A stretch of 64,000 nt of DNA. Origin: Fluviirhizobium alvei (GTDB lineage: Bacteria; Pseudomonadota; Alphaproteobacteria; Rhizobiales; Rhizobiaceae). Below the pieces are notes generated by a model. That model did not search any database and had not been told where the DNA came from. It saw only the letters and a list, made by a program, of their open reading frames with translations. Of the stretch, positions 1 to 8,557 are shown one piece after another. A program made the position numbers and the translations under genes. Each line of letters opens with the position of its first letter. Position 1 is the first letter of the stretch. The stretch lies in the NCBI RefSeq assembly GCF_030551875.1, contig NZ_JAUOZU010000002.1, positions 110,297 through 174,296 of the forward strand. Reading direction: 5' to 3'.

Positions 1-31
1 AGCTCAAGAACCGCCTTCGCGCGCCGAAAGC

Positions 32-45
32 TTGACGGAGGTCAA
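32..45. promoter_or_regulatory. FixK/FNR-type box upstream of the attachment-family gene
   Basis: The sequence TTGACGGAGGTCAA is a perfect 5-bp inverted repeat (TTGAC/GTCAA) around 4 bases. It fits the FNR/FixK consensus TTGAY-N4-RTCAA. It lies 74 bases before the ATG at 119, a usual distance for a class II activator site. A matching box is found at 8496-8509 in the same cluster. Function as an oxygen-responsive site is inferred from the consensus and position. Confidence 0.6.
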
Positions 46-118
46 GGCGCGTTTCTCCGATCCTGCAATGATCAGGCGCGACGACAGGTCCTGCCGTCGA
101 TCAACCGAGGAGGGTGCC

Positions 119-565
119 ATGGAAGGAATGCTTCTGCCGCGCAATGCCTGGCTTCTGGTCTGTGATGGAGCCACGGCACGGATTTTTGCCAATGAGGGCA
201 ATGCCGACAAGCCTCGGCTTGGCCTGCATTTCGCCTTTGATGAAAAGCATGACTCTGCCCACGAGCTGGGGACCGATCGTCCCGGACGGCTTGTCGCACC
301 GGGCGGCGGGCCGATCAGCGCCACCGAAGAAACCGACTGGCATGCAAAGGCAGAGGAAACCTTCCTCAAAAAGGTCGCCGCCGCGCTGGAAGATGCCATC
401 AAGGGCGAGGAGGCGCGCGCGGTTCTGGTCATCGCTCCGCCGAAAGCTCTCGGTTTTCTTAGGGATTGTTATGGCGACAGGACCCGCAAGGCGCTTGCCG
501 GCGAATGGGACAAGGATCTGACGGCACTTTCACCCGAGGCGCTTGCCGCACGCTTTGCCGGCTAG
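119..565 (+). CDS. Host attachment family protein (148 aa)
   Basis: This small soluble protein resembles the family named protein required for attachment to host cells (PF10116, related to baeRF domains), known from Agrobacterium and other alphaproteobacteria. It begins MEGMLLPRNAWLLVCDGATA, and the conserved core includes the VLVIAPPKALGFLRD stretch near residue 105, typical of the family. The start at 119 is chosen because GAGGAGGG precedes it by 6 bases, and because an earlier in-frame ATG would overlap the FixK-type box at 32-45. It has no signal peptide or membrane segment, so an intracellular role is likely despite the family name. It heads a cluster with FtsH, MgtA-type ATPase and an acyl-CoA synthetase/GNAT fusion. 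The biochemical role is not established. Confidence 0.8.
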   Translation: MEGMLLPRNAWLLVCDGATARIFANEGNADKPRLGLHFAFDEKHDSAHELGTDRPGRLVAPGGGPISATEETDWHAKAEETFLKKVAAALEDAIKGEEARAVLVIAPPKALGFLRDCYGDRTRKALAGEWDKDLTALSPEALAARFAG

Positions 566-682
566 TCGAGACAGGATCGGCGGACTGCTTTCCGGTTGCC
601 CGCCGGATGAACGTGAATACCGGCGTTGCTTTCCCGTGCCGATTGAACGAGCATGGCGGCAACGCCGTGAAAGGTTTCGAGA

Positions 683-2506
683 ATGGACAACAAGCATAAA
701 TTCAACATCGGCTATTTTCTTTTTGCATTTCTGCTGCTCACCGGCTTCCAGCTCTGGTTCGCCTATCGCGATGTCGCCATCCTCTCCTATTCGGAACTGA
801 TGACCTATGCCGAGGAGGGCAAGATCGCCACCGTCACCATCACCGAAACCACGGTGGATGGCACCTTCAAGGCACCCGAGAACGGCAAGAACCACTTTCT
901 CGCCAACCGTGTCGATCCGCAGATGGCGGATATCTTCGACAAAGCCGGCGTCAAGGTCACCGGTGCCACCGACAGCAACTGGCTGAGCACGGTCCTGTCC
1001 TGGGTGGTGCCGATCCTGATCTTCTTCGGCCTATGGGCCTTCCTGTTTCGCGGCATTGCCGAAAAGCAGGGCATGGGCGGGCTCGTCAATATCGGCAAGT
1101 CCAAGGCCAAGGTCTTCATGGAACGCAAGACCGGTGTCACCTTCGATGATGTCGCCGGCGTCGAGGAGGCGAAGACCGAACTCAAGGAAATCGTCTCCTT
1201 CCTCAAGGACAAGGACAAGTTCGGCCGGCTGGGCGCGCGCATCCCCAAGGGCATCCTGCTTGTGGGCCCGCCCGGCACCGGCAAGACGCTGATGGCGCGC
1301 GCGGTGGCCGGCGAGGCAGGCGTTCCCTTCTTCTCGATCTCCGGCTCCGAATTCGTTGAAATGTTCGTCGGCGTCGGTGCCGCCCGCGTCCGCGATCTCT
1401 TCCAGCAGGCCCGCGCCGCTGCCCCCTGCATCATCTTCATCGATGAACTCGATGCGCTCGGCCGCGCCCGCTCGCCCTTCGGCGGCTATGGCGGCAACGA
1501 CGAGAAGGAACAGACGCTCAACCAGCTTCTGTCCGAACTCGACGGATTCGATCCGCGGGTCGGCATCGTGCTGCTCGGCGCCACCAACCGGCCGGAAGTG
1601 CTCGACCCGGCGCTCTTGCGCGCCGGCCGCTTCGACCGTCAGGTGGTGCTCGACCGTCCCGACAAATCCGGCCGCGAAGCCATCCTCAAGGTCCATCTCG
1701 CCAAGGTTGAGGTCGCCAAGACGGTCCGCACCGAGGAGATTGCGGCGATCACGCCCGGCTTTTCCGGCGCCGATCTTGCCAACCTTGTCAACGAGGCGGC
1801 AATCTTTGCCACCCGCCGTGGCGGCAACGATGTGACGATGGAGGATTTCACCCAGGCGGTCGAACGCATCGTCGCCGGGTCCGAGCGCCGCAGCCGGCTT
1901 CTGAAGCCGGAGGAGCGCAACCGCGTCGCCTATCACGAAATGGGCCATGCGCTGGTGGCCGCCGCGCTGAAGAGCGCCGATCCGGTCCACAAGATCTCGA
2001 TTATCCCGCGCTCGATCGGTGCGCTCGGCTATACGATGCAGCGGCCGACCGAGGACCGTTTCCTCATCACCCGTGACGAGCTCAAGGATCGCATGGTGGT
2101 GCTGCTCGGCGGTCGTGCCGCCGAGGACGTGGTGTTCGGCGAAATTTCCACCGGCGCTTCCGACGATCTCGTGAAAGTCACCGACATTGCCCGCCAGTTG
2201 GTGACCCGCTTCGGCATGAGCGAGGTTCTGGGTCAGGCGGTGCTCGAACAGCAGGTCCAGCAATATCTCGGCGATGGTGTCGGCATGCCGCCGCGCAAGG
2301 ATTATTCCGAAGCCACGGCCCGCGAGGTTGATCTTGCCGTCCGCGGACTGATCGACGAGGCCTATCAGCGCGCCAAGACCATGCTGTCCGCCCGCCGCGA
2401 CGATCTCGATGCCGGTGCCAAAATCCTGCTCGAGAAGGAAACCATCACACCGGACGATTTCCCGTTGCTCAACGGCGTCCATGGTCCGGAAAAAGGTGCC
2501 GGCTGA
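683..2506 (+). CDS. ftsH: FtsH-type ATP-dependent zinc metalloprotease, accessory copy
   Basis: The 607-aa protein is a membrane-anchored AAA+ protease that degrades membrane and damaged proteins. Two membrane helices (about 10-27 and 101-123) flank a short periplasmic segment. Walker A GPPGTGKT is at 195-202, Walker B IIFIDE at 250-255 and the second region of homology ends RAGRFDR near 319. The zinc site HEMGH is at 418-422, with the third ligand probably an Asp in GASDD near 494. It is a little shorter than the housekeeping FtsH of about 640 aa. Its neighbours are stress or low-oxygen genes, not the usual tilS/glmM surroundings, so it is probably a second copy. The start has a weak AAAGG ribosome site. 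It is co-oriented with the next two genes, 16 bases before the following start. Confidence 0.93.
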   Translation: MDNKHKFNIGYFLFAFLLLTGFQLWFAYRDVAILSYSELMTYAEEGKIATVTITETTVDGTFKAPENGKNHFLANRVDPQMADIFDKAGVKVTGATDSNWLSTVLSWVVPILIFFGLWAFLFRGIAEKQGMGGLVNIGKSKAKVFMERKTGVTFDDVAGVEEAKTELKEIVSFLKDKDKFGRLGARIPKGILLVGPPGTGKTLMARAVAGEAGVPFFSISGSEFVEMFVGVGAARVRDLFQQARAAAPCIIFIDELDALGRARSPFGGYGGNDEKEQTLNQLLSELDGFDPRVGIVLLGATNRPEVLDPALLRAGRFDRQVVLDRPDKSGREAILKVHLAKVEVAKTVRTEEIAAITPGFSGADLANLVNEAAIFATRRGGNDVTMEDFTQAVERIVAGSERRSRLLKPEERNRVAYHEMGHALVAAALKSADPVHKISIIPRSIGALGYTMQRPTEDRFLITRDELKDRMVVLLGGRAAEDVVFGEISTGASDDLVKVTDIARQLVTRFGMSEVLGQAVLEQQVQQYLGDGVGMPPRKDYSEATAREVDLAVRGLIDEAYQRAKTMLSARRDDLDAGAKILLEKETITPDDFPLLNGVHGPEKGAG

Positions 2507-2522
2507 CCGATCAGGGGAAGCA

Positions 2523-3593
2523 ATGTCCGCCAGCACAAACACAGAGCCGGGACCGGGCGGGCAGGGAAGCACACCGCTTCTCGATCCGGTCTCCGGCGCG
2601 CCGATCGACGGCACGCTTCCGAAAACGTCCAGCCGCCAGCTGCTGGTCGGCTGGGGGCTGGCGCTGCTGGCGGTCGCGGCCGTCGCCTCGCTCTTCCTGC
2701 ATGTCGGCGATCTGCGGCTCTTCGCCGAACATCTGCGTTCCGCCAATCCCTTGTGGATCGCGGCGGCCTTTCTCTGCCAGGCGCTCACCTATCTCTGTGC
2801 CGCACTCGTCTGGCGCGGAACGCTCGACAAAGCCGGCGAGCCGCAACCGCTCGCAAGCCTCTTCAATCTGGCGCTTCTCGAACTCTTCGCCAATCAGGCG
2901 CTGCCCACCGGCGGCCTGTCGGGCTCGATTCTCGTTGTGCATGGGCTGGTGCGGCGCGGTGCGGATGCCGCCATTGCCACCACAGCACTTCTGGTCGCCT
3001 ATATTTCCTATTATGCCGCCTATCTGCTGGTCGGTCTCGCAGCCTTCTTCCTGCTCTGGCATCTCGGCGATCTCGAGGGTCCCTGGCTGGTGCTGTTGTG
3101 GCTCTTCCTCGGCGTCGTGATCCTGCTTGCGCTCGGTCTCCTGGCAATCGCCTTCGATCGCGGTCGTTTTGTGCCGCGCGCCGTGCTCGGTTGGTCGCCC
3201 ATTGCCCGCTTCGTGCGCATTCTCGCCCGTGTCCGCACCGAACTCCTTGTCGATCGCTCGGTGCTCGGTCAGGCCATTGTCTGGCAGGCGGCGATCTTTC
3301 TGCTCGATGCCGCAACGCTCTGGTGCGCCGCTGAAGCGGTGGGCGGCGACGGACCGCTGTCGATCCTGTTGCCTGCCACCTTCATCGCCTTCATGCTGGC
3401 CTCGATCACCGCCACGCTGACGCCGGTGCCGATGGGGCTCGGCACCTTCGAGGGTGTGGCGGCCGCCATGCTGCATTTTCTCGGCATGGGGCTTGAGGCA
3501 GCACTTGCCGCGACGCTGATCTTTCGCGGCCTCACACTCTGGCTGCCGATGCTGCCGGGATTGATCCTGATGCGCAGGGAGACAAGGGGATGA
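2523..3593 (+). CDS. Lysylphosphatidylglycerol synthase TM-region family membrane protein
   Basis: The 356-aa integral membrane protein has about eight hydrophobic segments, the first near 42-62. It matches the flippase-like LPG_synthase_TM family (PF03706, UPF0104), shown by the [14 protein letters not shown] motif near 140 and [12 protein letters not shown] near 305. Members lacking the cytosolic aminoacyl-transferase domain, as here, are thought to move lipids or glycolipids across the inner membrane. The substrate is unknown. The ATG at 2523 is preferred over upstream in-frame starts because it follows AGGGGAAG and avoids overlap with ftsH. The stop overlaps the next ATG (ATGA at 3590), so the two are translationally coupled. 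Confidence 0.85.
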   Translation: MSASTNTEPGPGGQGSTPLLDPVSGAPIDGTLPKTSSRQLLVGWGLALLAVAAVASLFLHVGDLRLFAEHLRSANPLWIAAAFLCQALTYLCAALVWRGTLDKAGEPQPLASLFNLALLELFANQALPTGGLSGSILVVHGLVRRGADAAIATTALLVAYISYYAAYLLVGLAAFFLLWHLGDLEGPWLVLLWLFLGVVILLALGLLAIAFDRGRFVPRAVLGWSPIARFVRILARVRTELLVDRSVLGQAIVWQAAIFLLDAATLWCAAEAVGGDGPLSILLPATFIAFMLASITATLTPVPMGLGTFEGVAAAMLHFLGMGLEAALAATLIFRGLTLWLPMLPGLILMRRETRG

Positions 3594-4579
3594 TGATGAA
3601 AGCCATGGCGCTCTTTGCCACCGGCGAGCCGCTCAAGCCCGTCGAGCGACCCTTGCCAGAGCCGGCAGCGGGCGAGATCCGGGTCCGGGTCGAAGCCTGC
3701 GCCGTCTGTCGCACCGATCTGCATGTGGTGGATGGCGACCTGCCGGACATGCAGTTCCCGATCATTCCCGGCCACGAGATCGTCGGTCGCGTCGAGGCGG
3801 TCGGGGCGGGCGTGGATGCCGCCAGGATCGGAAAACGCGTCGGCATTCCCTGGCTCGGCCATACCTGCGGCCATTGTTCGCATTGCCTGCATGGCCGCGA
3901 AAATCTCTGCGATGCGCCGCTTTTCACCGGCTATACCCGCGATGGCGGCTTCGCCACCCATGTCGTGGCCGACAGCGACTTCGCCTTCGATCTCGACGAG
4001 GCCGCCGACCCGGTGGCGATCGCGCCGCTGCTCTGTGCCGGTCTTATCGGCTGGCGTTCGCTGCGCAAGGCCGGCGAGGGCCGTTCGATAGGTCTTTACG
4101 GCTTCGGCGCTGCCGCCCATATCATCGCCCAGGTCTGCCTGCATCAGGGCCGCTCCGTCTATGCCTTCACACGGGCAGGCGATCGCCAGGCGCAGGACTT
4201 TGCGCTCAGTCTCGGGGTCGATTGGGCCGGCGCTTCGGAAGAAAGGCCCCCGGTCGAACTCGATTGCGCCATCCTCTTCGCGCCAATCGGCGATCTGGTG
4301 CCGAAAGCGCTCAAGGCCGTGCGCAAGGGTGGCCGCGTCGTCTGTGGCGGCATTCACATGACCGATATACCCCAAATGCCCTATGCGGTTCTCTGGGGCG
4401 AGCGCGAACTGGTGAGCGTCGCCAACCTCACCCGCGCCGATGGCGAGGAATTCTTCCCCGCCGCAAAGGCGGCGCAGGTCACCACCCACACCGTTGCCTA
4501 TCCGCTCGGCGACGCCAACCGGGCACTCGATGATCTCCGCAACGGCCGCATCTCCGGCGCTGCGGTGCTGGTGCCCTGA
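3590..4579 (+). CDS. Zinc-dependent alcohol dehydrogenase (MDR superfamily)
   Basis: The 329-aa protein is a medium-chain NAD(P)-dependent alcohol dehydrogenase. Catalytic zinc ligands are C40, H62-E63 and C149. The structural zinc site is C93-x2-C96-x2-C99-x7-C107. The Rossmann glycine motif GFGAAA is near 171. It belongs to the short zinc-binding ADH family often found beside acetyl-CoA synthetase and host-attachment genes in alphaproteobacteria. It probably interconverts a primary alcohol and an aldehyde during low-oxygen metabolism, an inference from context and the FixK-type boxes. It is coupled to the upstream membrane gene by a 4-base overlap and converges on the mgtA-type gene, 6 bases away. 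No terminator is visible between them. Confidence 0.88.
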   Translation: MMMKAMALFATGEPLKPVERPLPEPAAGEIRVRVEACAVCRTDLHVVDGDLPDMQFPIIPGHEIVGRVEAVGAGVDAARIGKRVGIPWLGHTCGHCSHCLHGRENLCDAPLFTGYTRDGGFATHVVADSDFAFDLDEAADPVAIAPLLCAGLIGWRSLRKAGEGRSIGLYGFGAAAHIIAQVCLHQGRSVYAFTRAGDRQAQDFALSLGVDWAGASEERPPVELDCAILFAPIGDLVPKALKAVRKGGRVVCGGIHMTDIPQMPYAVLWGERELVSVANLTRADGEEFFPAAKAAQVTTHTVAYPLGDANRALDDLRNGRISGAAVLVP

Positions 4580-4585
4580 TCGATC

Positions 4586-7165
4586 TCAATGCCGCAGGGT
4601 GCGGCGCGGCGCCGGGCGTTTCTGGCCGAAGCGATGGAAGAGATGCTTGGCCGCTTCCGAGGCGGCGAGATAGAGCAGGGTGATGAGGCCGAGCCCCGCG
4701 ATCACCCAGACCGGCAGCGGCGTGAAGCCGAACCAGCCGGCGAAGGGCAGTGCCGGCAGGATGACGGCGATCAGGATCACGGCGGCTGTCAGCATCATCA
4801 GCAGCCGGCTTGGACGGCTCTGCCAGAAGGGGCGGGCGGTGCGCACCACCAGCACGATCAGCAGTTCGGTGATCAGGCTTTCGATGAACCAGGCGGTCTG
4901 GAAGGTCTGTTCGTTCGCTTTGACGATGAAGATCAGGAAGCCGAAGGTCAAAAAGTCGAAGGCCGAACTCACCAGCCCGAACAGCACCATGAAGCGGCGG
5001 ATATAGCCGATATCCCAGCGGCGCGGCTTGAGCGCATCTTCCGGATCGACATTGTCGGTCGAGATCGCCAGCGACGGCAGGTCGGAGAGGAAGTTGTTGA
5101 GCAGGATCTGCTTGGCAAGCAGCGGCAGGAACGGCAGGAACAGCGAGGCGAAGGCCATCGAGATCATGTTGCCGAAATTCGCCGAGGTGGTGATCGAGAT
5201 ATATTTCATCGTGTTGGCGAAGGTCCGGCGCCCGTCATCCACCCCGCGCACCAGAACGCCGAGATCCTGTTTCAGCAGAATGATGTCGGCGGCCTCGCGG
5301 GCGACATCAACCGCACCCTCGACCGAAATGCCGATATCGGCCTCATGCAGCGCCGGCGCGTCGTTGATCCCGTCGCCCATGTAACCCACCACATGGCCAT
5401 GGCTTTTGAGCGCACGGATGATCCGCTCCTTCTGGTTTGGATCGATCTCGACGAAGAGGTCCGTGCGCGGCGCCTTGTGAAACAGCGCCTCCTTGCTCAG
5501 AAGCTGGATTTCGGCTCCGGTCAGGATATGGTCGGAAGCAAGCCCGATCTCGTTGGCGAGATGTTTGGCAACGTAACGGTTGTCGCCGGAAATGACCTTG
5601 ATGGCGATGCCGCGCCGGTGGAGTTCGGCGAGCGTGTCGCGCATGCCCTCCTTGGGCGGATCGAAGAACAGCAGGAACCCTTCGAGCACCATTGCCTGCT
5701 CGTCATCGTGGCTGAATTTGCCGTGCGAGGAGAACTGCCGGCTTGCGACCGCCAGCACCCGGAAGCCCTTTTCGCTCCAGGCGCGAAAGAGCACATCGAT
5801 CGCCGCGCGCGCAGCCTCGTTGAGTGCCTGTTCGGCCCCGTTCTGGCGCAGCGTGGTGCAGCATTCCATCACCTGCGCCACCGCCCCCTTGGTGATCAGC
5901 GTCACCGCCGTCTCGCCCGGCCTCCGCACCGCCACCGACAGCCGCTTGCGAATGAAGTCGTAGGGCACCTCATCGACCTTTTCCCAACCCTCGACGGATC
6001 CCTTTTCAGCAGCGATCGCCTCGTCGAGCGGATTGGCCATGCCCGATTGCAGCGTCGCATTGAGCCGCGCATAGACGAGAACCTGATCGGAAGCGGTGCC
6101 GCCGGCATCGAAGGCGCCGTCGAGATGAATCACGCCCTTGGTCAGCGTGCCGGTCTTGTCGGTGCAGAGCAGATCCATGCTGCCGAGATTTTCGATCGCC
6201 TCGAGCCTGCGGATGATGACGCCGTTTTCGGCCAGCTTGCGGGCGCCGCGCGACAGCGTCACCGAAATGATCGCCGGCAGCAGTTCCGGCGTCAGCCCGA
6301 CTGCGAGCGCGAGCGAAAACAGCAGGGAATCGATCAGCGGCCGTTCGAGGAGAAGGTTGAAGGCGAAGACGACGATCACGATCGCCAGCATCACCTCGGT
6401 CATCAGATAGCCGAAGCGGCGGATGCCGCGGGCAAAATCGGTTTCCGGCACCTGATGTTCGATCGCCCCGGCAATGGCGGCGAATTCGGTCGTGTCGCCG
6501 GTATGGACTGCCAGAACCTTTGCGGTGCCGCTGCGCACCGAGGTGCCAGTGAAGGTGACGTTGCTGCGCTTGCCGATCACGGCCTCGGCTTCCACCACGC
6601 CGGGGCTCTTGACGGCGGGGAAGGTTTCTCCGGTCAGCACCGCTTCCGAGACATTGAAATCGCTTGCGTCGAGAATGGCGCAATCGGCGGGAATGAGCGC
6701 GCCGGCGGATAGCATGACCACGTCGCCGGGCACGATCGTATCGGCATTGACCTCCTGCTCGCGTCCATCGCGGAGCACGGTCGCCTTGCGCGACAGCCGC
6801 TCGCGCAGCGCCTCCATGGCACGCGAGGCGCCATATTCCTGCGAGAAGCCGAGCAGACAGGAAACGACCACGATCATCATGATGATGATCGCCTCATGAC
6901 TTTCGCCGACGCTGGCCGAGACGAGCGCGGCAAAGATCAGGATCAGCACCAGCGGGCTGCGAAACTGGGCGAGAAACAGTTTCAGCCCGCTATGCTCCTT
7001 GCGGTTGCCGATGCGGTTCGGTCCAAGAGCGGCAAGCCGTCGTGCAGCCTCCGCACTCTCGAGCCCGCCCGGACCGGATTTCAGTTCGGCAAGGAGGGCG
7101 GTCGCTGGCCGCGCCCAATAGGCATCCTTTGGCCGGTCCTCGGGCAGATGCGAAAGGCTGGGCAT
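4586..7165 (-). CDS. mgtA: Magnesium-translocating P-type ATPase (MgtA/MgtB type, P3B)
   Basis: The 859-aa P-type ATPase probably imports Mg2+ across the inner membrane using ATP. It has TGE at 178-180 (dephosphorylation), the phosphorylation site DKTGT at 336-340, the membrane motif LTPELLP near 291-297, characteristic of MgtA-type pumps, and the hinge GDGINDAP at 597-604. The length is close to E. coli MgtA (about 898 aa). No long leader with a visible Mg2+ riboswitch precedes it: the upstream gene in the same direction ends only 39 bases away. It is therefore probably cotranscribed with the beta-repeat membrane protein at 7205-8401. The start follows an AGGA ribosome site. Confidence 0.92.
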   Translation of the reverse strand: MPSLSHLPEDRPKDAYWARPATALLAELKSGPGGLESAEAARRLAALGPNRIGNRKEHSGLKLFLAQFRSPLVLILIFAALVSASVGESHEAIIIMMIVVVSCLLGFSQEYGASRAMEALRERLSRKATVLRDGREQEVNADTIVPGDVVMLSAGALIPADCAILDASDFNVSEAVLTGETFPAVKSPGVVEAEAVIGKRSNVTFTGTSVRSGTAKVLAVHTGDTTEFAAIAGAIEHQVPETDFARGIRRFGYLMTEVMLAIVIVVFAFNLLLERPLIDSLLFSLALAVGLTPELLPAIISVTLSRGARKLAENGVIIRRLEAIENLGSMDLLCTDKTGTLTKGVIHLDGAFDAGGTASDQVLVYARLNATLQSGMANPLDEAIAAEKGSVEGWEKVDEVPYDFIRKRLSVAVRRPGETAVTLITKGAVAQVMECCTTLRQNGAEQALNEAARAAIDVLFRAWSEKGFRVLAVASRQFSSHGKFSHDDEQAMVLEGFLLFFDPPKEGMRDTLAELHRRGIAIKVISGDNRYVAKHLANEIGLASDHILTGAEIQLLSKEALFHKAPRTDLFVEIDPNQKERIIRALKSHGHVVGYMGDGINDAPALHEADIGISVEGAVDVAREAADIILLKQDLGVLVRGVDDGRRTFANTMKYISITTSANFGNMISMAFASLFLPFLPLLAKQILLNNFLSDLPSLAISTDNVDPEDALKPRRWDIGYIRRFMVLFGLVSSAFDFLTFGFLIFIVKANEQTFQTAWFIESLITELLIVLVVRTARPFWQSRPSRLLMMLTAAVILIAVILPALPFAGWFGFTPLPVWVIAGLGLITLLYLAASEAAKHLFHRFGQKRPAPRRTLRH

Positions 7166-7204
7166 GTCCTGAAATCCTGAAATGAATGACTAGTCACAAA
7201 TATT

Positions 7205-8401
7205 CTAGATGCCGTCGCCCTCGGATTCGAGGACGGCCGAAGGCGAGGGAGCTGCTTTGCGGGCGAGGAAACGACCGATCGCATATTGCGCGATGCCCCC
7301 CATGCCGAACAGCACGGCGAGCAGATTGACCAGCCAGCCGACGAAGGGAATGAAGTTGAGGAGCGCAAAGACGATGAGGCCGATCGCCAGCACAAGAAGC
7401 CGGACCGGAATGGTCGGTTGCGCCGGCTTGGCGAGCACCTTCGCCATCTGCCAGCTCACAGCATAGACGCCGATCAGGTAGCCGCCGGTCCAGAACAAGA
7501 GGATGGCGAGCAGGATGAACGGGATCAGGGGAATGCCGATCAGCGTCATGGCGACCAGTGGCACGAGCCCGATCAGTGCGGCCAGTCCGAGAATGCCGAA
7601 GCCGATGGCCTTGCCCGGTTCGCGAATGGCCGCCTCGCGCAGCTGATCGGTGAAGCGCGGCGAAAAATGCATGAACAGCCAGCCCAGCCCGACCAGGAAG
7701 GCGAGCGTGAAGACAAAGCCGAACAGGATGCCGAAGAAGGAGGGCCAGAGGTTGGGAATGGTCTGCCCGACGCCCTCGGTGACCACGGAGACCTGGCTCG
7801 GATGTTCGAGTTTGGTGAAGGACACCCGCTCGGGCGCAATCACCGTTGCGGGAATGGCAATCGGTTCCGGTGCCGAATAGCTGAGCTTGCCGTCGATCCG
7901 GGCATGGGGGCCGAAGGTTAGGGTGCCGGCGGTCAGTTGCGCATCGCCGCTTATGGCAGCATCGAGCGTCAGGTCGCCGGCAGCGGCCAGCAGGCTCCCC
8001 GCCACCGGCGCATCGACGACGATTGTGCCGCCGACAAGCCGGGCATTGCCGCCGACACTGGCCGCCTTCGACAGACGGATGTTGGCGCCGCTTGCCGACA
8101 GGTCCTCACCCACCGGCGCGCTGACCTTGACCGAAAAGCCGAGCGCATAGAGATCCGCACCGATCGGGGCGCCGATATCGACATCGAAACCGGTGGCATG
8201 GGCATCCTTGCCGACCTCGGCATCGACCACCACCGAAAAGCCGGCGAGCAACGCATCGCGGCCCGCTTCCTGGTCGAGTGTCGGGTCGGTCCCGGCGAGA
8301 TAGGCATCCTGGCCGAAGGTGAAGGCCTCTTCGGCGATCGCCGGCCCTGTCACGAAGCTGACAGAAGCGGCAACGAGTATGGCGGCGAGTGACAGGCGCA
8401 T
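7205..8401 (-). CDS. Secreted beta-repeat plus multi-TM protein, bactofilin-like
   Basis: The 398-aa protein has a cleavable-looking signal peptide (about 1-23, ending AIA). About 150 residues of short glycine-bounded beta repeats follow, with a period of roughly 16-20 residues (units such as LLAGFSVVVDAEVGKDA and LYALGFSVKVSAPVGEDL). This resembles the right-handed beta helix of polymer-forming bactofilins. The C-terminal half has four or five membrane helices (about 200-380). The start ATG at 8401 is preferred because GGAGG precedes it and it opens the signal peptide. The longer open frame upstream runs antisense to the next gene. It lies upstream of and in line with the Mg2+ ATPase. It may be a periplasmic partner of the pump or an envelope stress protein. 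No function is established. Confidence 0.72.
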   Translation of the reverse strand: MRLSLAAILVAASVSFVTGPAIAEEAFTFGQDAYLAGTDPTLDQEAGRDALLAGFSVVVDAEVGKDAHATGFDVDIGAPIGADLYALGFSVKVSAPVGEDLSASGANIRLSKAASVGGNARLVGGTIVVDAPVAGSLLAAAGDLTLDAAISGDAQLTAGTLTFGPHARIDGKLSYSAPEPIAIPATVIAPERVSFTKLEHPSQVSVVTEGVGQTIPNLWPSFFGILFGFVFTLAFLVGLGWLFMHFSPRFTDQLREAAIREPGKAIGFGILGLAALIGLVPLVAMTLIGIPLIPFILLAILLFWTGGYLIGVYAVSWQMAKVLAKPAQPTIPVRLLVLAIGLIVFALLNFIPFVGWLVNLLAVLFGMGGIAQYAIGRFLARKAAPSPSAVLESEGDGI

Positions 8402-8495
8402 CGGAACCTCCGGAATGAGGGGCTGGCATCTCGGTTTTCCGGCATTGTTATGCCGGCTTGCTGTCTGCATGATGACAGGCGCGCGCGCCCTGACA

Positions 8496-8509
8496 TTGAT
8501 CAGTGTCAA
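8496..8509. promoter_or_regulatory. FixK/FNR-type box between divergent genes
   Basis: TTGATCAGTGTCAA fits TTGAY-N4-RTCAA and lies inside a slightly longer near-palindrome (TGACATTGATCAGTGTCA). It is 49 bases upstream of the acyl-CoA synthetase start at 8558 and 95 bases from the divergent start at 8401, so it could serve either gene. It is the second such site in this cluster. Confidence 0.62.
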
Positions 8510-8557
8510 GGGCAAGCGCCGACGAGGCAGGCATGAAGGGCGAAAAAGGATGAAAAC

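Noticed and set aside
1031..2788. 585-aa open frame antisense to ftsH
   Set aside because: It is a GC-bias shadow of a gene with intact FtsH motifs, and its composition (His, Asp, Glu and Gly runs) is typical of antisense frames.
4589..6712. 707-aa open frame antisense to mgtA
   Set aside because: The sense strand encodes all P-type ATPase motifs. The antisense product is low-complexity (Gln, Asp, Arg, His) with no domain.
7166..7204. Mg2+ riboswitch or long mgtA leader
   Set aside because: Only 39 bases separate mgtA from the upstream gene in the same direction, too short for a known Mg2+-sensing leader.
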